Below are positions 1 to 12,534 of a stretch of 64,000 bases of DNA, piece after piece; within the stretch, counting starts at the first letter, position 1; each line of letters starts with the position of its first letter. The notes below the pieces were generated by a model that worked only from the letters and a program-made list of their open reading frames with translations, was not told where the DNA came from and did no database searches. The stretch comes from Escallonia rubra (lineage: Eukaryota > Streptophyta > Magnoliopsida > Escalloniales > Escalloniaceae). Location: positions 1 through 64,000 of the forward strand of contig JAVXUO010000288.1 in assembly GCA_033065855.1 (NCBI GenBank), read 5' to 3'. A program made the translations under genes and the position numbers.

Positions 1-432
1 ACTAAGAAATGGAAATGACTCTTTTTATGTTTTATGCTAGAAATGAAATGTGATCGTGGGGAAGTGAATTAGTTCAAGACTACTAAACTAGACTAGAAAA
101 CTGTAAAGTACATCACGCGAGTTTGCTGGTCTGGATGACTTGGGAGAATTTTGCGAAGGATCATAATGCAAGAAAATAAGAGTTCTTTTTAAGTGAAATA
201 TGAAAGACTAAGTTCCTTTAAGAGATAATATACCACTTCTAAGAGAAATGGTATAAAAGCCCTAGGGAGAAGAAGCTCAGATCCTTAAAAATGTAAGCCA
301 AATGACTTATTTATAGTGGTCTGGGACGCCGAACATGATAAAGATGGCCAATATCAATCAACAATCTGATGATAAGACATAATATTTGATAAAATTCACA
401 GATTTACAAAACTTAAGTAACTGGCCGATTTT
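1..432 (+). repeat. Tat/Ogre-like LTR fragment, copy A
   Basis: This stretch aligns by eye with 39262-39694 and more loosely with 17590-18030 and 21190-21620, which lie in the 5' units of a degenerate Tat/Ogre-like Ty3 retrotransposon. Shared landmarks are the 'atgactctttttatg' start, the 'gtataaaagccctagggaga' block and 'tatttatagtggtctgggac'. Similarity to the retroelement stops near 432, where unrelated sequence shared by copies A and B begins. It is non-coding. Confidence 0.75.
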
Positions 433-1010
433 GTATCCTTTTTTTTCTTTTTGGCATACTCTTTAGTTGAGGGTTTGATAAAGGTGGTAAATCTGCGTTG
501 TAACTTATACTCTTTAGTTGACTTAGATTGAATCTGAATATGATTTTTTGTAGAGGATGAACACTTTAATTCGGACAAAGATGAATTTGTAAAATAGATA
601 GTTGAAGTGGAACTCAGAGTTACAATGGGAGAAGTGTCCGTTGAAACTTAATGAGCAGTCATTTTTTGACTAGTTTAAAAAATGTCAAGATGAAACCTTA
701 TGTTTGAATATTTGTTATGTATTTATTATTCAGTTGGGAGATAAAAAGGGTTATTGATTTATTTTTTTCAGTTTCAATGAAACTTTGTAATTTTGATTTT
801 GGGATTTGTACAATGTGATATATATATTCAAGGAACATCTTATTTTTCTAGTTTAGTATTTAGTGTTAGTTGGTGTGCCTATGGCTTATATCTTATTTGG
901 TAAATGATGATTGCAAGTTTAAAGAATTAAATTGTTGTTGGATTGGTTGATTAGGGTTAATTGTCTAAAATATGTTTGGATTTAAAAAAAAAATAGTTTT
1001 TTTAATCTTT
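433..1010. other. Unassigned sequence shared by duplicate copies A and B
   Basis: No gene or element is recognised. The stretch matches 39695-40610 in copy B closely, apart from a local duplication, a TA microsatellite and a small MITE found only in B. Short reading frames here are not conserved between the copies, which argues against coding. Confidence 0.6.
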
Positions 1011-1417
1011 TACAAATGGCTTTTAGCGACAAAATTCTTTCTATAGATTGCTTAAGTTTTTTAGAGACACTTTTAGCGACGGAAAGCTAAAAACTTTTGA
1101 GACGGACTTTTAGCAACAGAATTCTATCGCTAAAAGCTTTTTTAATTTTTTTTCCAAGAAATTCAGAAATTAGGAAAAATGTTAAAATTACCTTTAGCTA
1201 TGGAATTTTTTGTCTCTAAAAATCATTCATTCTGTTTGTAAAAGTAAATATTTTTTCCCGACGGATCACGTAATTATGTCGCTAATCTTTTAGCGACGGT
1301 GTTTTTACCAACGGACTTTTATTGCCAGAGATTCCATCGGTAAAAGTCTTTATAGACATATTTGGGGTCTTTAGCGACCAAAAAAATCCGTCCCTAGAGA
1401 TTGTGTTTGTTGTAGTG
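1011..1417. mobile_element. Right end of an old CACTA (En/Spm) element
   Basis: Several degenerate copies of the motif TTTAGCGACGG and its complement CCGTCGCTAAAAG lie in both orientations, the usual subterminal array of CACTA transposons. The stretch ends in TTGTTGTAGTG, the complement of a CACTACAAC-type terminus. The matching left end is not in the window. A shortened copy sits at about 40620-41020, so this insertion predates the segmental duplication. Confidence 0.7.
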
Positions 1418-2184
1418 ATAATTGTTGCTAAAAAGGAAGAATCACAATTTCAATTTAATGTACTAAAATCTAGGCCATGAATAGAGGCTATTATCAAGAA
1501 TGTAAACATAAGCAAAAGGATGAACAAAATCTAATTTATAGACTCAAGCAAACAAGAATTAACCGGTCACTAGACGATAATTTTTTGTGACGAATGCAAT
1601 AATACGTATGTAACCCTTACTTCAAAGCGATAACAGTCTTTCAATCATAATTGCAAATTCAATAGTTATATTATACAAACAAAGGTCATTAAGTATCAAT
1701 CTAGGTTTTGTAACACTAAACCCATCAAACCCTAGACTAAAAACTGAAATCACTAAATTGATTTGATAAAATTTACCAAAGATATCAACAATGTTGTCAA
1801 AATCCTCAACTGTTCACCACAATCGCCCCTAGCCCTAACTTGCGGCCTCCTAGGTAAGAGTGGAAAATAATAGTGATTCAGAATGAGGAAGAACGATTGG
1901 ATAAGGCCATATGGTAAATTATAATAAAGCCCGTAAAGTTTCAAAACTTATTTAAAATGATCCTCGTAAATTACAGCTTACCCTCTAAGCAAAAAAGCAG
2001 TTATTTACTAAACTAACTCTACTTTATAAATCCCAAAATTCTGTTTTAAAAATATTACTATGATAATTTGTTTTTCAGGGTATTACACTAACTTTTAGCA
2101 GATCCACAAGTTACGTGAAACATCTGTCCGTAGATATCCAATAATGTATTTCATCTACCCGCTAAATTTTATATGTACTCGATT
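1418..2184. other. Unassigned sequence shared by copies A and B
   Basis: No gene is recognised. It corresponds to about 41030-41204 plus 43479-43980 in copy B, where it is split by a Harbinger-like element. It serves as the empty-site reference for that insertion ('cattaagtatcaat' near 1690) and as the upstream flank of the LINE insertion. Confidence 0.6.
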
Positions 2185-2202
2185 GATATCGTGCTTCTTT
2201 GG

Positions 2203-3959
2203 TAGTGCCAAAGGATTGAGGCAAGGTGATCCTATCTCCCCCTACCTCTTTCTACTTGTGATGGAAGATTTTTCTGGACTTATGGAAGTTTATGCTAATC
2301 AACATGGGTTTCAGAATCATCCTAATGTCAAGATTTAAAGATACATCACCTGTGCTTTGCTGATGACCTATTCTTGTAAGCTAAAACACATGAAGATACA
2401 CTAAGCTTGATCAAGCTAGCATTGGATGAATTCAGAGATTTGTCTGGCATGTCACCAAATTTAACTAAGAGTTCAATTTTTACTGCTGAAGTGGAAGACA
2501 AAACATGAGAAGCTTTGGCTGCTATAGTTAATATTCCTAAAGGAGAATTTCCAGTCACCTACTTGGGAGTGCCACTTATCTCAACCAAGCTGAAATACAG
2601 TGATTGCTCCATTTTGCTAGAGAAAATTACTAAAGGAATTTCTAGCTGGACTACAAAAGTCTTATCATATGCTGGAAGAGTGCAATTGGCTATATCAGTC
2701 CTGTGTAGCATGCAGGTGTATTGGTGCTCAATATTCATCTTGCCTAAGAGAATCATAAAACAGATAGAGCAGAAAGTAAGAGCATTCATATGGCATGGTA
2801 GAGATATAAAATGTACTGGGGCCAAAGTATCATGGAAGGACTTAGGTTTACTTAAAAAAGAAGGAGGCCTAGGTATCAAAAGATTGGAAGAATGGAATAA
2901 ATCAGCAATTTGCAAGCATCTATGGGATCTGGCCCATAAAAAGGATTCTTTATAGGTAAAATGGTGTCTCATTTACATCATAAAGGGGCAGGATTTATGG
3001 ACTTTTACTCCCCCTGTGGTACTTTCATGGACCTGGTGTAAAATGCTAAAGATCAGAGAGCAATGCCATCGGTTTATTCAATATAAAGTAGGGGATGGTT
3101 GAAGCACTTGGTTATGGAAAGACAAATGATTGACTGAACAATCATTGGTTGAACTCTTTGGCCCAAGAATTATGTATGACTCAGGGATTGCCAGTAATGC
3201 TAAGGTAAGTGAAATCATTCAAGAGAGAGAATGGAGATTGATGATGAACAGATCAAGAGCATTAATAGAAGTTAATAATCTGCTACAAAACTCACAGATA
3301 CCTAATACAGAGAGGCCTGATAGAGTATGGTGGAAATTATCTTCAAATTGACACTTTACCATAAAGTCAGATTAGGAGGGATTGAGAACTCATGGCATAC
3401 AGGATCCTAAGTGGAATTTTATATGGTTCTTAGGGAATATCCCAAGGTGCTCAATGATCCTATGGTTATTATGTAAAGGAGGTCTCAGAACTAGAGTGAA
3501 ACTAAAAGCTTGGAATTTCATTCAGGAGGAACATTATGTTCTATGCCTAAGGCAGACTGAAAATAAAGATCACCCATTCACACAATGCCCCTACGTGCAA
3601 GAATTATGGAAAATCGCCCTTGAGAATATGCAAACACAGCTTAATTTGGTAACATGGTCTCAAGCATGGAAGGATGCTGCAACAATGTTCAAAGGGAAAA
3701 CTTTATAGCTAAATTAGGCAAGGTAATGGTGGCTGTAATAGTCTATGGAATATGGCAAGAAAGAAATTCAAGGATCTTTGAAAAAAAAGGCTCAAGTGTG
3801 CAGGGCTGTATGCAAGTTATCAAACAATGGATGAAATACAGAGTGATGACATGGAGAAAAGTTCCAGCAACAATAAGAAACATAGCTCTATGTAATCTTT
3901 GGGGGATTGATGAAGGAATACTGGATAAAGAAGCTATAGTAAGCACATGTAATAGGTAG
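2203..3959 (+). pseudogene. LINE reverse transcriptase C-terminal half plus zf-RVT domain, broken
   Basis: Translation in shifting frames gives the plant L1 order. First comes the [14 protein letters not shown] block of the reverse transcriptase (about 2210-2265). Next is the FADD catalytic motif (CFADDLFL, about 2353-2376), followed at once by a stop. The thumb and connection region with 'YLGVPLI' runs over 2515-2955. The zinc-binding zf-RVT region (IPRCSMILWLLCKGGLRTRVKL ... C..C ... H..C) runs from about 3382 to 3708. A last segment ends at 3959. The endonuclease, ORF1 and the N-terminal half of the reverse transcriptase are absent because of 5' truncation. Several frameshifts and stops (for example after 2338 and at 2953) make it non-functional. 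Confidence 0.85.
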
Positions 3960-4009
3960 AGGAAATGTAAAGAGATAGCTACTGTAGATTATAATAGATA
4001 GAGGAAATA

Positions 4010-7000
4010 TATTGTGTAGATAAGGTTGACATTGTAATGTTTTCGCTTAAAAACATTAAAAGTGTAACGTGCTGACACATGTTTCTACACATTTTTGTTA
4101 CTAAAATACCCTCAGAGATACTCCATATTACTAGCTGCCCCCTTGTTTTCATATAGATGCAACCCCATGCCAACCGCTGATGCCACCTCCAATCGGCTCC
4201 ATAATTGAAAAAAACAAACCGCTGCTTACGCCAACCTCCCTCCCTCCTCACAAACACTCTTCTGTTGCCACAACGACATGTAAAGAACCAGGACATCCAA
4301 ATGGAACAGACAATCATGTGTTGCCTCACGAAGGACATCAGATGGAGTACCGCCCCTTACTTAGATCAGAATATTTTCCATGCCGTCAATAACAAAACGG
4401 TGCACCACCCATTGCTTTTGTACTTTCTCAATTCTCCCTCCCTTCCCCCCAACCCCCCCACCCCCACACACGCGCGGAGTTTCTTCATCTCACTCTTTGT
4501 TATTCCCTCTCTTTCATACTTGAAGAAACTTGCAATTTCTGCACAGAGGATTGAAAAACATGAAATTGGTGAAATAAAGTCTTAGTGTGAATGAACTACC
4601 GATGGAGGGGATCAAGCCGGTGAATCTTTTAACATTTCTCATCTTACTCTAATTTTTCTCAGTTTTTTGGGTCTCAAACACGACAATTTGGAACGGAAAA
4701 GTGTATATTTGCAACTATAGAAAGGATATACATATTGACGGCAATTTGAATGGAAAAAAGCATATCCGCACTTACAAAGAGGAAACACTTGCTCTGATTC
4801 ATTGATACTTTGGTTTGAATAGAATCATGAGTCTCTGAACCACGATGAGGTGATGTGGTTACACTTGAGTAATAATGCCTTTTAGGTTTTTGTAATTGTG
4901 CTAGAGAAATTACTTCTTTTTCATTTTTGCCATTACTTAAAATTTGACATGCTGTTTAGTCTAACTTAACTATATTACATCTGTTTTGCATTTGATTACG
5001 ATATGGGTAGGGCTATAGAGTAACCAAAGGTGTCAAACACATGGAGGGGATCTTGTTTTTTTGTGCATCTCCTTCGATTACTTGCAATGTCGTCTTTGAG
5101 CCAGAAAGCATATGGTTTGCATTAGAATTTAAAGTTTGAATATGGAGGAATAATGTTAATGTCAATGATAGTTATTGTCTAAGAGTTAGCAATCTGTATT
5201 TTCCTTTTATTTGGATATATCCCAAAAGAAACATGTGAAAACAGTTCGCTTTGAAACTTGTAGGAACTGAAATCGTTTTATGGTGAATGAAATTCTTCTT
5301 AAACTAGAAATAAATAGCAAACACATAATGCATGGAATTCCAGCTATAGTTTGACCTTCTGTTTCATTTTCAGTACGTCCCTTGTACTTTAGTTCTTTCT
5401 CTTTGCAGAGTTATTTCTATTATGCTAATAACTCATTGAACTTGTTTTCGAACGTCCTTGATCCTCGGTGCTAGGTCTACAAGCCTTGCTTTTCTATTTA
5501 TATTTCACACCCTAGATGTATCTCTTTGTTTGCCGTCATTATGGGTTGCAGTACAATGTCTATAAGATATGCTAGGTGAGCATACCAGTTTGCAAACATG
5601 GTGCAATCCATCAGTAATAGGGTACAAACCACAAAGTTTGGATTTAAAAGTATCAATAGATGCTTAATCTCTTATCAATTTTCACTTGGAATTTAATGTC
5701 ACATGGAAATTACTTTTTTCTTTACATCTTATATCTGCCTTTAATAGTCAGACTTTAATGATGCCAATTTGTTATTAGGAGCACTGGAGTGGAGAAACGG
5801 ATCTTTCACTCTCAGCTTACATCAATGAGTGGATTGTAGTTTACCTTCATTAGAATACATGTTTTGCTTGTATACATCCACCAGCCATGCCACCAATTTA
5901 ATAAGATTATTTAGCTATTTAGAAATGTTAAGCATGGTAAAAATGCCCTTGATGTTTTCCTTATCAAAATTGGTTGTAAACAAGCTTTCACATGTATGAC
6001 TTAAGAGATTAGACAACATATGTAACAACTATATAATGGAGGAAGGAATGAGTAGCATATTTGAAAAACATCTTTTAAGTGAGTTACTATTGGTCTTTCT
6101 ACGGTGGTTGGTCAAAATATCTCCCCTATGTAGTAGTATTAGGGCCCCACAACTAGATAAGCTGAAAAGATACTTAAATGATCCCTACTTTCTCAGATTT
6201 GTACTTCGAACTCCTTCCTACATGACTTCATCTGCCGTCAGTTTTGGAATCAATGGAATCTTATTTCTATCTTTAACAGAAACATTCTAATCCAAAATGG
6301 ATGAGAAGGATCTTAGGCTTCTTCTTTCAGGGAGTATAACTTATGTTGCTAATTCTTTGAGAAATACTTATCCAGTATTTCCTTTAGAGTTTTTTGGTCA
6401 TTTTTTTTTATCATACGCTATATATAATGTCTGTGTAATTTATCTTATAATTTTCTCCATCTGAATCATGCTAACTTGATGCAGCCAAGAATAGTAAAAC
6501 TGATGTGCAAGCAACGAGTGTTCTATGGAGCATGCCATAGATGCTATGTATTGGATCAAGCCCGAAAATGTCGTGGCAAAACCAATGGACAAATTTGTTG
6601 TCCTATAGAATTTGGGCACAAAAAAGTTGATAAACCCTGTATTTTGTAAGGCTCGACTCTCCAATTCTTTGCCAAGAAATATATGAAAATATGATTGCGC
6701 GGGCGCATAATCTTGAAGTCTTGAAGTTGAACCTAATGATGGGCAGTTTATAACATAAGAGCAGAGATTTTGGAAAAGTTTGTTCAATCAACCCATGAGA
6801 GCAAATATTCGCAATATTAAGTTTGTCAGGAAAAATGCAACTCATTCGAATGCACAGATTCATGTTTCAAATGAAGGGTGAAGAAATCAGTCTGTCATAT
6901 GGTTATTATCATTTTTTTAGCCTTTTAAACTAATACGTTTTCTGCGCAATCGTAGGATTTTTGAGACCATGGTATCAATGTAACAACCAAGGGACCTTCT

Positions 7001-8111
7001 CAAATTCTTGAACCAATTCTAAAATTCATGTATGAACTATGTATACAGCTTAAGCCAAGAGCACATTTGACATAGAACATAAGCTTTATATATTTGATAG
7101 AGATCTCACATCGATATTTCTTTTATTTTTTCCTTAGGCATGGTTTGGAACACCGTGATGGTCTTTAACTACGAGTACTCTACATTTTCATCATATATGT
7201 AGTTGACATTTGCAATAATTATATGGATCAATGGTATTTATGTTTTTATCTTTTTGATGATATTTATTAATATTAGTTTTTGTTAGTTTCTATTGAACGA
7301 CGTTGTTCTTGTTTTTATTATTGGTGGATTACATTTTGTTGATACTCCTTTTCTTTTCCTTTACTTTCCCTTAGTTTTTTGTAACACTGGTTTGGATATA
7401 TAATTACACCAGAACCATATAGGATGACCTTTGGAATTAGATGTGTGAACATGGCCTTACTCATATTCTATACCCATCCCCTCCTGTAAATAAAATTGTT
7501 CTCATATTCGGTGTTTATATTGTGAAATCAAAAAGTATTATGTATTAGTTGATAATCTTATAACTGATGTGAAAAATAGTCACAGAGGTGGAGAGTTGTA
7601 ATTGACCTTGGGAAGTTGTAATTGAGACAAGTATTCGATTGATGAAATTTCTTAGACTAATGACCAAAATGCAACTAAAATTGATATGCCATCAAACATA
7701 AGGCTTGGAAACTATATGGTGAAAATTCACGATAAATGAAGTAAACTTATGAAAATTGAAAGTTGTGACCACCTGCTTGTCTGCTGCTTTCTTTTTTCAA
7801 GTATATGTTTTTTTCTATTCATAGCATGAGAATAAATTCCTGATTGCAAAAGTTAATGCCCCTGACCATCATTTCTAAGCATTTTGAGGAACTGTTAGTT
7901 GTTCGCCACCATTTTTCTTCTGGACAACGTTTTTTCTCGTGCATTTCTTTTTTAGTTGCCTGTTTTCAAATAGATAGACTTGACTAGAGACAAGTGGAGT
8001 TGTTTTTGCTTAACCAACTTCATAATACCTTCTTGTGTAATGGTTTATCAAGCAATATTGACTACTACATGTAAAAACGACTCACGTGCGATGCACGTGA
8101 ATTGTTACTAG
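4010..8111 (+). mobile_element. Non-autonomous Helitron inserted in the LINE 3' UTR
   Basis: The 3' end is clear: a perfect 8-bp-stem hairpin (TCACGTGC, loop GAT, GCACGTGA) at 8082-8100, seven bases, then CTAG at 8108-8111 followed by the target T. This is the canonical Helitron terminus. Sequence after it returns to LINE 3' UTR. The 5' end could not be fixed; it lies somewhere after the LINE coding end (3959) and probably before 4140, so the start given is approximate. No RepHel frame is present. The interior holds a pyrimidine-rich, 5'-UTR-like stretch (about 4390-4520) and AT-rich sequence that could be captured gene pieces, but no exon was recognised. Confidence 0.7.
8082..8111 (+). other. 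Helitron 3' terminal hairpin and CTAG end
   Basis: Perfect palindrome TCACGTGC-GAT-GCACGTGA, a seven-base spacer, then CTAG and a host T. It acts as the Helitron transposition terminator. Confidence 0.85.
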
Positions 8112-8167
8112 TGGAATAAAAGGACATTTGACAAAAAATAAATAAAAAAGATATCGTGCTTCTTTGG

Positions 8168-9758
8168 GAGATAAGGGCTACTGGGTGTGGTGGAGCTGGT
8201 GGATAGAGGTGTTCGCCGTGATGGAATTAGTGGGTGTTCGCTTGTGTTTCTGCATTACTCAACTGCTCATTTAGGTGACCCCTTGGATAAGATTCTTCAA
8301 TCAACTCTCACTTTATCGGATAGCATAGGATCTTGGAACATGAGATTCCTTTCTTTGCTGGACCGCATTGGCGCTTTGCCACAGAAGCAATGAAATTTGA
8401 ACTATGTAATTAATGAAGCCCTATACAGGGATTAGTTTGAGTTTAGCACATACATTGTGTTAAGCTTCCTTATGACTAGAAGCTCAGTGCTCTGAATCTT
8501 GACGAAACTATTTACTATTTTTTTAACAGTAAGGATAGAACTTTTATCATCCTAAACTCCTTCACGTTGTTTGCAAGGAAACAATGGCTAGCATTAGTCC
8601 ATTTTTCAGTGCATGTACTATTTGTAAGTGGTTGCAGCATTCTAAACTGCCGACTTCTAAAGACTTGTTTACTAAACATGTTATCGTTCTGGCTGTGAAA
8701 TGTGAATTTCATTTTTTTACTCATGGGACTAATGGGGACGATTCTTAAAGGTAGTTGTGCCATTGGATGCTTCGAGAAATTAGTGATTGCATTATGCCAT
8801 GTTTCGTTGTGTTTGGTCGATGTTAGAACTCGACTTTATGAGGAAAACATGAGCTTACAAATGAGAGGAAAATGCTGATTGTTGAAAAGTATTCTAGTTT
8901 GTTTTGAACTTCTAATGGTAACACTACTGATGTCTAACCTAGCCAACATAATGACAATCTCAATGCGCGAATAAATAATTTTTGCATGTGCTATGTGGAA
9001 ATACTATTGCATATCAGAGCATTTTTTACGTGTTGCATTTATACCTGTCAAAACATAATTTATGCGAAACACATGTAATAGACATTTTCCTGAATTATGT
9101 CTTTTGCAGAACAAGCTAGCACGTGCGTTGATGCTACATTACCTAAGATTTATTTTGCTTGATCTAATTGTAAGATATTCGAGATCAATACACCAACTAT
9201 GCTCAAGAGTCGAGAATACTTAGAAGTTTCATTTTCAGCGAGTACAACTTCATCTTCAAGTTTCCATCTTGGATGTGTTTAGTATAGTTTGTGGTCAAGT
9301 GTTAATGCACGAGTGGTAAAGGTTTTATCTAGAAGTGTTTTGGTCATTCCCATGTCGCAGGAATAGCAGAGCTCTTTCCATTAGTTTATCAAGAACCCTG
9401 TGAAAGTAGTTTCGTAAAGGAAAAGGTTAAAAGCGACTTATATTAGATTTATTTAATAATTTATAGTTTCGGCAAACTTTGTCTTTGGGGTCAAGAGCAA
9501 ATGTTTCTTGTACTTTAGTTAATATGCTCACAAGGTTGAATAATGCTCACTTTACACCTGCTTAATTAGCAGAATACGTAAGAGAGGGCATCTTCTTAAT
9601 ATCTTAAAATTGAATAATATAATGCTCTAGATTTCAATTTTTGCACAAACAATATCTTTGCAACACCCCACACCCTTAGCGCAAGGGGATCTAACTAGTT
9701 ATCATAAAAGAACAAACATATGCGTGCTGTTGGATACAATTGTCTATTTCTACCCGTG
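8168..9758. other. Unassigned sequence shared by copies A and B
   Basis: This stretch is collinear with about 51530-53225 in copy B (landmarks 'gactagaagctcagtgctc', 'aggaaacaatggctag', 'gcttcgagaaattagtgattgcatt'). Reading frames such as 8187-8393 are not preserved in B, so coding is unlikely. It may hold decayed gene or UTR sequence, but no product was recognised. Confidence 0.5.
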
Positions 9759-11150
9759 GGTATGGATAGAGGTGTCAAAGGGCCGGGCATTTTGGTTGAC
9801 TTGTTGTGTAAGAAACAAATGTCTCTCTCTGCCACTTGAGAAATTGGTTTCCAAGAAAGAATTATTCCTTATGGGCTGTTTCTTATTAAAATCTTCATGC
9901 ATTCCTCTTATGAGAAAACTTATTTAATTATCATATTTTTACAATTAGATATTGTTAACATAAGCAATCATTTAATAAGACCAATTATGGTGTGCATTTA
10001 ATGATTGTCTAAGTGGGAGATAAAAGAGAGATATATATTAGAAATGGAAGTGAGGGTCCAGCCAGAAAAGGACCAGAAAAGGCCAAAAATCGGGCCAAAA
10101 GCGGGCCTGGCCGGGCCTGCCCTAAAAATGGGCCGATTTCGGGCCAACCCATTTTTTAGGGCCTGACCCGGGCTTTTTAGAGCCTGGCCGGGCTTGGATA
10201 AAATGCACAAAAAATAGGCCTGGCCTGGCCGGGCTTGGATAAAATGCCCAAAAAATAGGCCTGGTCCTAGCCCTTGCCCAAGGCCCTACGGGTTAGGGCT
10301 TACACTATTCATGGTTAGGGCCGGGCCAATTTAGGATCGGGGCGGCCCGGCCCTTTTGACATCTCTAGGTATGGACTTCTTATTAACCCATGCATACATG
10401 TCATAATTACCTCAAATGATAACATTTTCGTTCAGCTGGCTGATTATAGTATTCTAAATGACGGTACACAATGCTTCATATGGAATTCACATGTTATTCA
10501 ACTTACTTAAATGTTTGGTATAATATCTTTGACCTAATCTTTGCTTACAATGTGCTAGGAACTGCAACTTCACATTAGTTGGTAAATCAACTATTATAGT
10601 ATTGGTGTCTCTTTCTTATAAGTCCTTTATAAAATCCCTTAAGTTAGTAATAGATTTTTGCAAACTTCATTTTTGGGGTCAAGAACGTGATCAAAAGTAC
10701 TTGTTTTACTTTTGTTAATATGTTCACATGGTTGAAGATCATAGTCTGATGCTTACTTTACATCTGCTTAATTAGCATAGTATGTAAAAAATGATATCTT
10801 CTTAATCTCTTAAAATTGGATAACATAATGCTACATATTGCAGTTTTTGCATAAATAATATCTTTTGTAACACCCACACCCCTAGCTCGTGGCGGTCTAA
10901 CTAGTTACCGTAAAAGTGCAACCATATGGTGTCGGATAAAATTGTTCTACCCCTATGTATGAACTTCATATTTAACCCATGCACACACTTGCATACGGAA
11001 TTCACATGTTATTCAACTTACTCAAATGTTTTGGTATAATATATTTGACCTAGTCTTCGTTAAGTGCGTGCTAGGAACTGCAACTCCACATTAGTTAATG
11101 AGATAAACATTGGTGTCTCTTTCTTACAAGTCTTTTATAAAACCCCCTTA
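9465..11150. repeat. Local tandem duplication in copy A (two diverged ~0.5-0.9 kb units)
   Basis: Unit 1 (about 9465-10650, interrupted by a 601-bp hAT element) and unit 2 (about 10655-11150) share ordered landmarks. These include 'ggcaaacttt...ttggggtcaag', 'cttaattagca', 'cttcttaat', the 'acaccc..acccctagc' block, 'ggaattcacatgttattcaactta', 'gtgctaggaactgcaac' and 'ttggtgtctctttctta'. Copy B has only the first half of the unit, near 52945-53220. No gene is seen. Confidence 0.7.
9767..10367. mobile_element. Non-autonomous hAT element, 601 bp
   Basis: Terminal inverted repeats TAGAGGTGTCAAAGGGCCGG (left) and TAGAGATGTCAAAAGGGCCG (right, complemented) are flanked by a perfect 8-bp target-site duplication GGTATGGA (9759-9766 and 10368-10375). 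This is the hAT signature. The interior near the right half is rich in GGGCCTGGCCGGGC-type GC repeats unlike the AT-rich surroundings. No transposase is encoded. Copy B lacks it. Confidence 0.9.
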
Positions 11151-12534
11151 CCCACCATATGGATGTGACGTGACAGAAAGTAACAAGTTTCAAAGAGTTG
11201 ACATTAAACCAATTTCCATTTTTTTCTTCGAAAATCAGGATCCTAACATAATAGTATCGCAAATTACAGTTTGCGTTAATATATACTCAGTACGAATTTT
11301 AATAACAAGGATAAAAACACTTTAATTTAGCGGCATTATTTTATCGCTATAAGAGGCTTCACACCATAAGATCCTTATCCCACTTTCAATCGCATGATTG
11401 ATGCTTTGCTATTACTTTCTTGTGTTCACATTCAGATGAAAATACTAATAACATTAGGTACAATTAGGGAAACTACTAAAATTTGCTACCTATCAAAAAA
11501 AAAAAATTAGGGAGGGAAAATTAAAGTGCTCCGATACGGGAAAAACCCTCTGCTAGACTAATGAAGGAGCGTCGTGAGTCTCGTGACCTCTCAAATGAAA
11601 CATATTATTGTCTATAATAATAATTTGCAGACATAGCTTCCTTGGGTGCATAAACTTTCTTGCAATTACAAGCAGAAAGGCTGAAAGCTAGCAATCAGCT
11701 CGCTGATAACTCCCTACAAGACTCAAAAGAAAAAACACCTAAACTTGAGGAGAAAATAAAAATAGGTAATTGATAACCGCCTTACACTTTTTATCAATTA
11801 AACTTCATTTTTGTTGCTAAAACTTTTTACTCTACACTCTTTAATGTCGTTTAAGGACACTTTTTGGATCTTTATTGATGGAACTGGAGTAGATTATCAG
11901 TCTCCAAAACTAATCTGCTATGCTGAGGCATAATTGGGGTTAGACGTCAGTAGATCGCGCTACGTACTATTGTTTGTGTCCAACTTAAAGACAAGGTGTT
12001 TAGTACTGAAAGTAAGAGCAGGATCGCTCCTAGGGCGCTAAGGAAAAAAAAAACGTATCATGAATGTATGTGGTTCTATATGTGTATATCACATAACAGT
12101 ATTATTGGTTCTAGTTCATTGTTTTTACTGGTGTATTGTTCTGTATGTCTGACGATGGTAGTTAAAAACATTTTGCCATTTGCTTTGTTGTTTTGTCCTT
12201 TTCACATGAACCAACATATTGATACAAAAGTGACGATGATGTCGTCCACTATTTTGCATGGTTGATATTAAGTTGTCAACTGCTCTAAAAGTTTAAGTTG
12301 TTAGAATCAGTTCAAAAATGTGTAAATCATAGAGGAGCAATCTCTCTCACGTGTATGCCGCTTATTACATTTGAAGAAAAAAAAAATCAAGGTACACCAC
12401 ACCAAGCGCACAAATTGCAAACTGCATTATAATAAAAGAAACCAAACATGCGAGAGAGAATCAAACTCAAAACTTTATCAATTCAGCTCTAGTAACATGT
12501 TAAGTAAATAGATGATTTGGATGAGATTATAGGA
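11151..12534. other. Gene-less stretch, copy A
   Basis: AT-rich sequence without recognisable gene or terminal repeat. It is absent from the visible part of copy B, where sequence matching about 9755 joins directly to sequence matching about 12600 (at 53224). That is either a deletion in B or a gain in A. Confidence 0.45.

Larger units (their letters stand above)
2203..8149 (+). mobile_element. 5'-truncated L1-type LINE, split by a Helitron
   Basis: The element is bounded by perfect 18-bp direct repeats GATATCGTGCTTCTTTGG at 2185-2202 and 8150-8167. An A-rich tail (8130-8149) sits directly before the right repeat, the signature of target-primed reverse transcription. Copy B has a single version of this site near 43966-43983 with no insertion. 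Coding starts abruptly inside the reverse transcriptase, so the 5' end is missing. A Helitron ending at 8111 lies in the 3' untranslated region, leaving 'ggaataaaagg...' as the last LINE bases. Confidence 0.9.
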
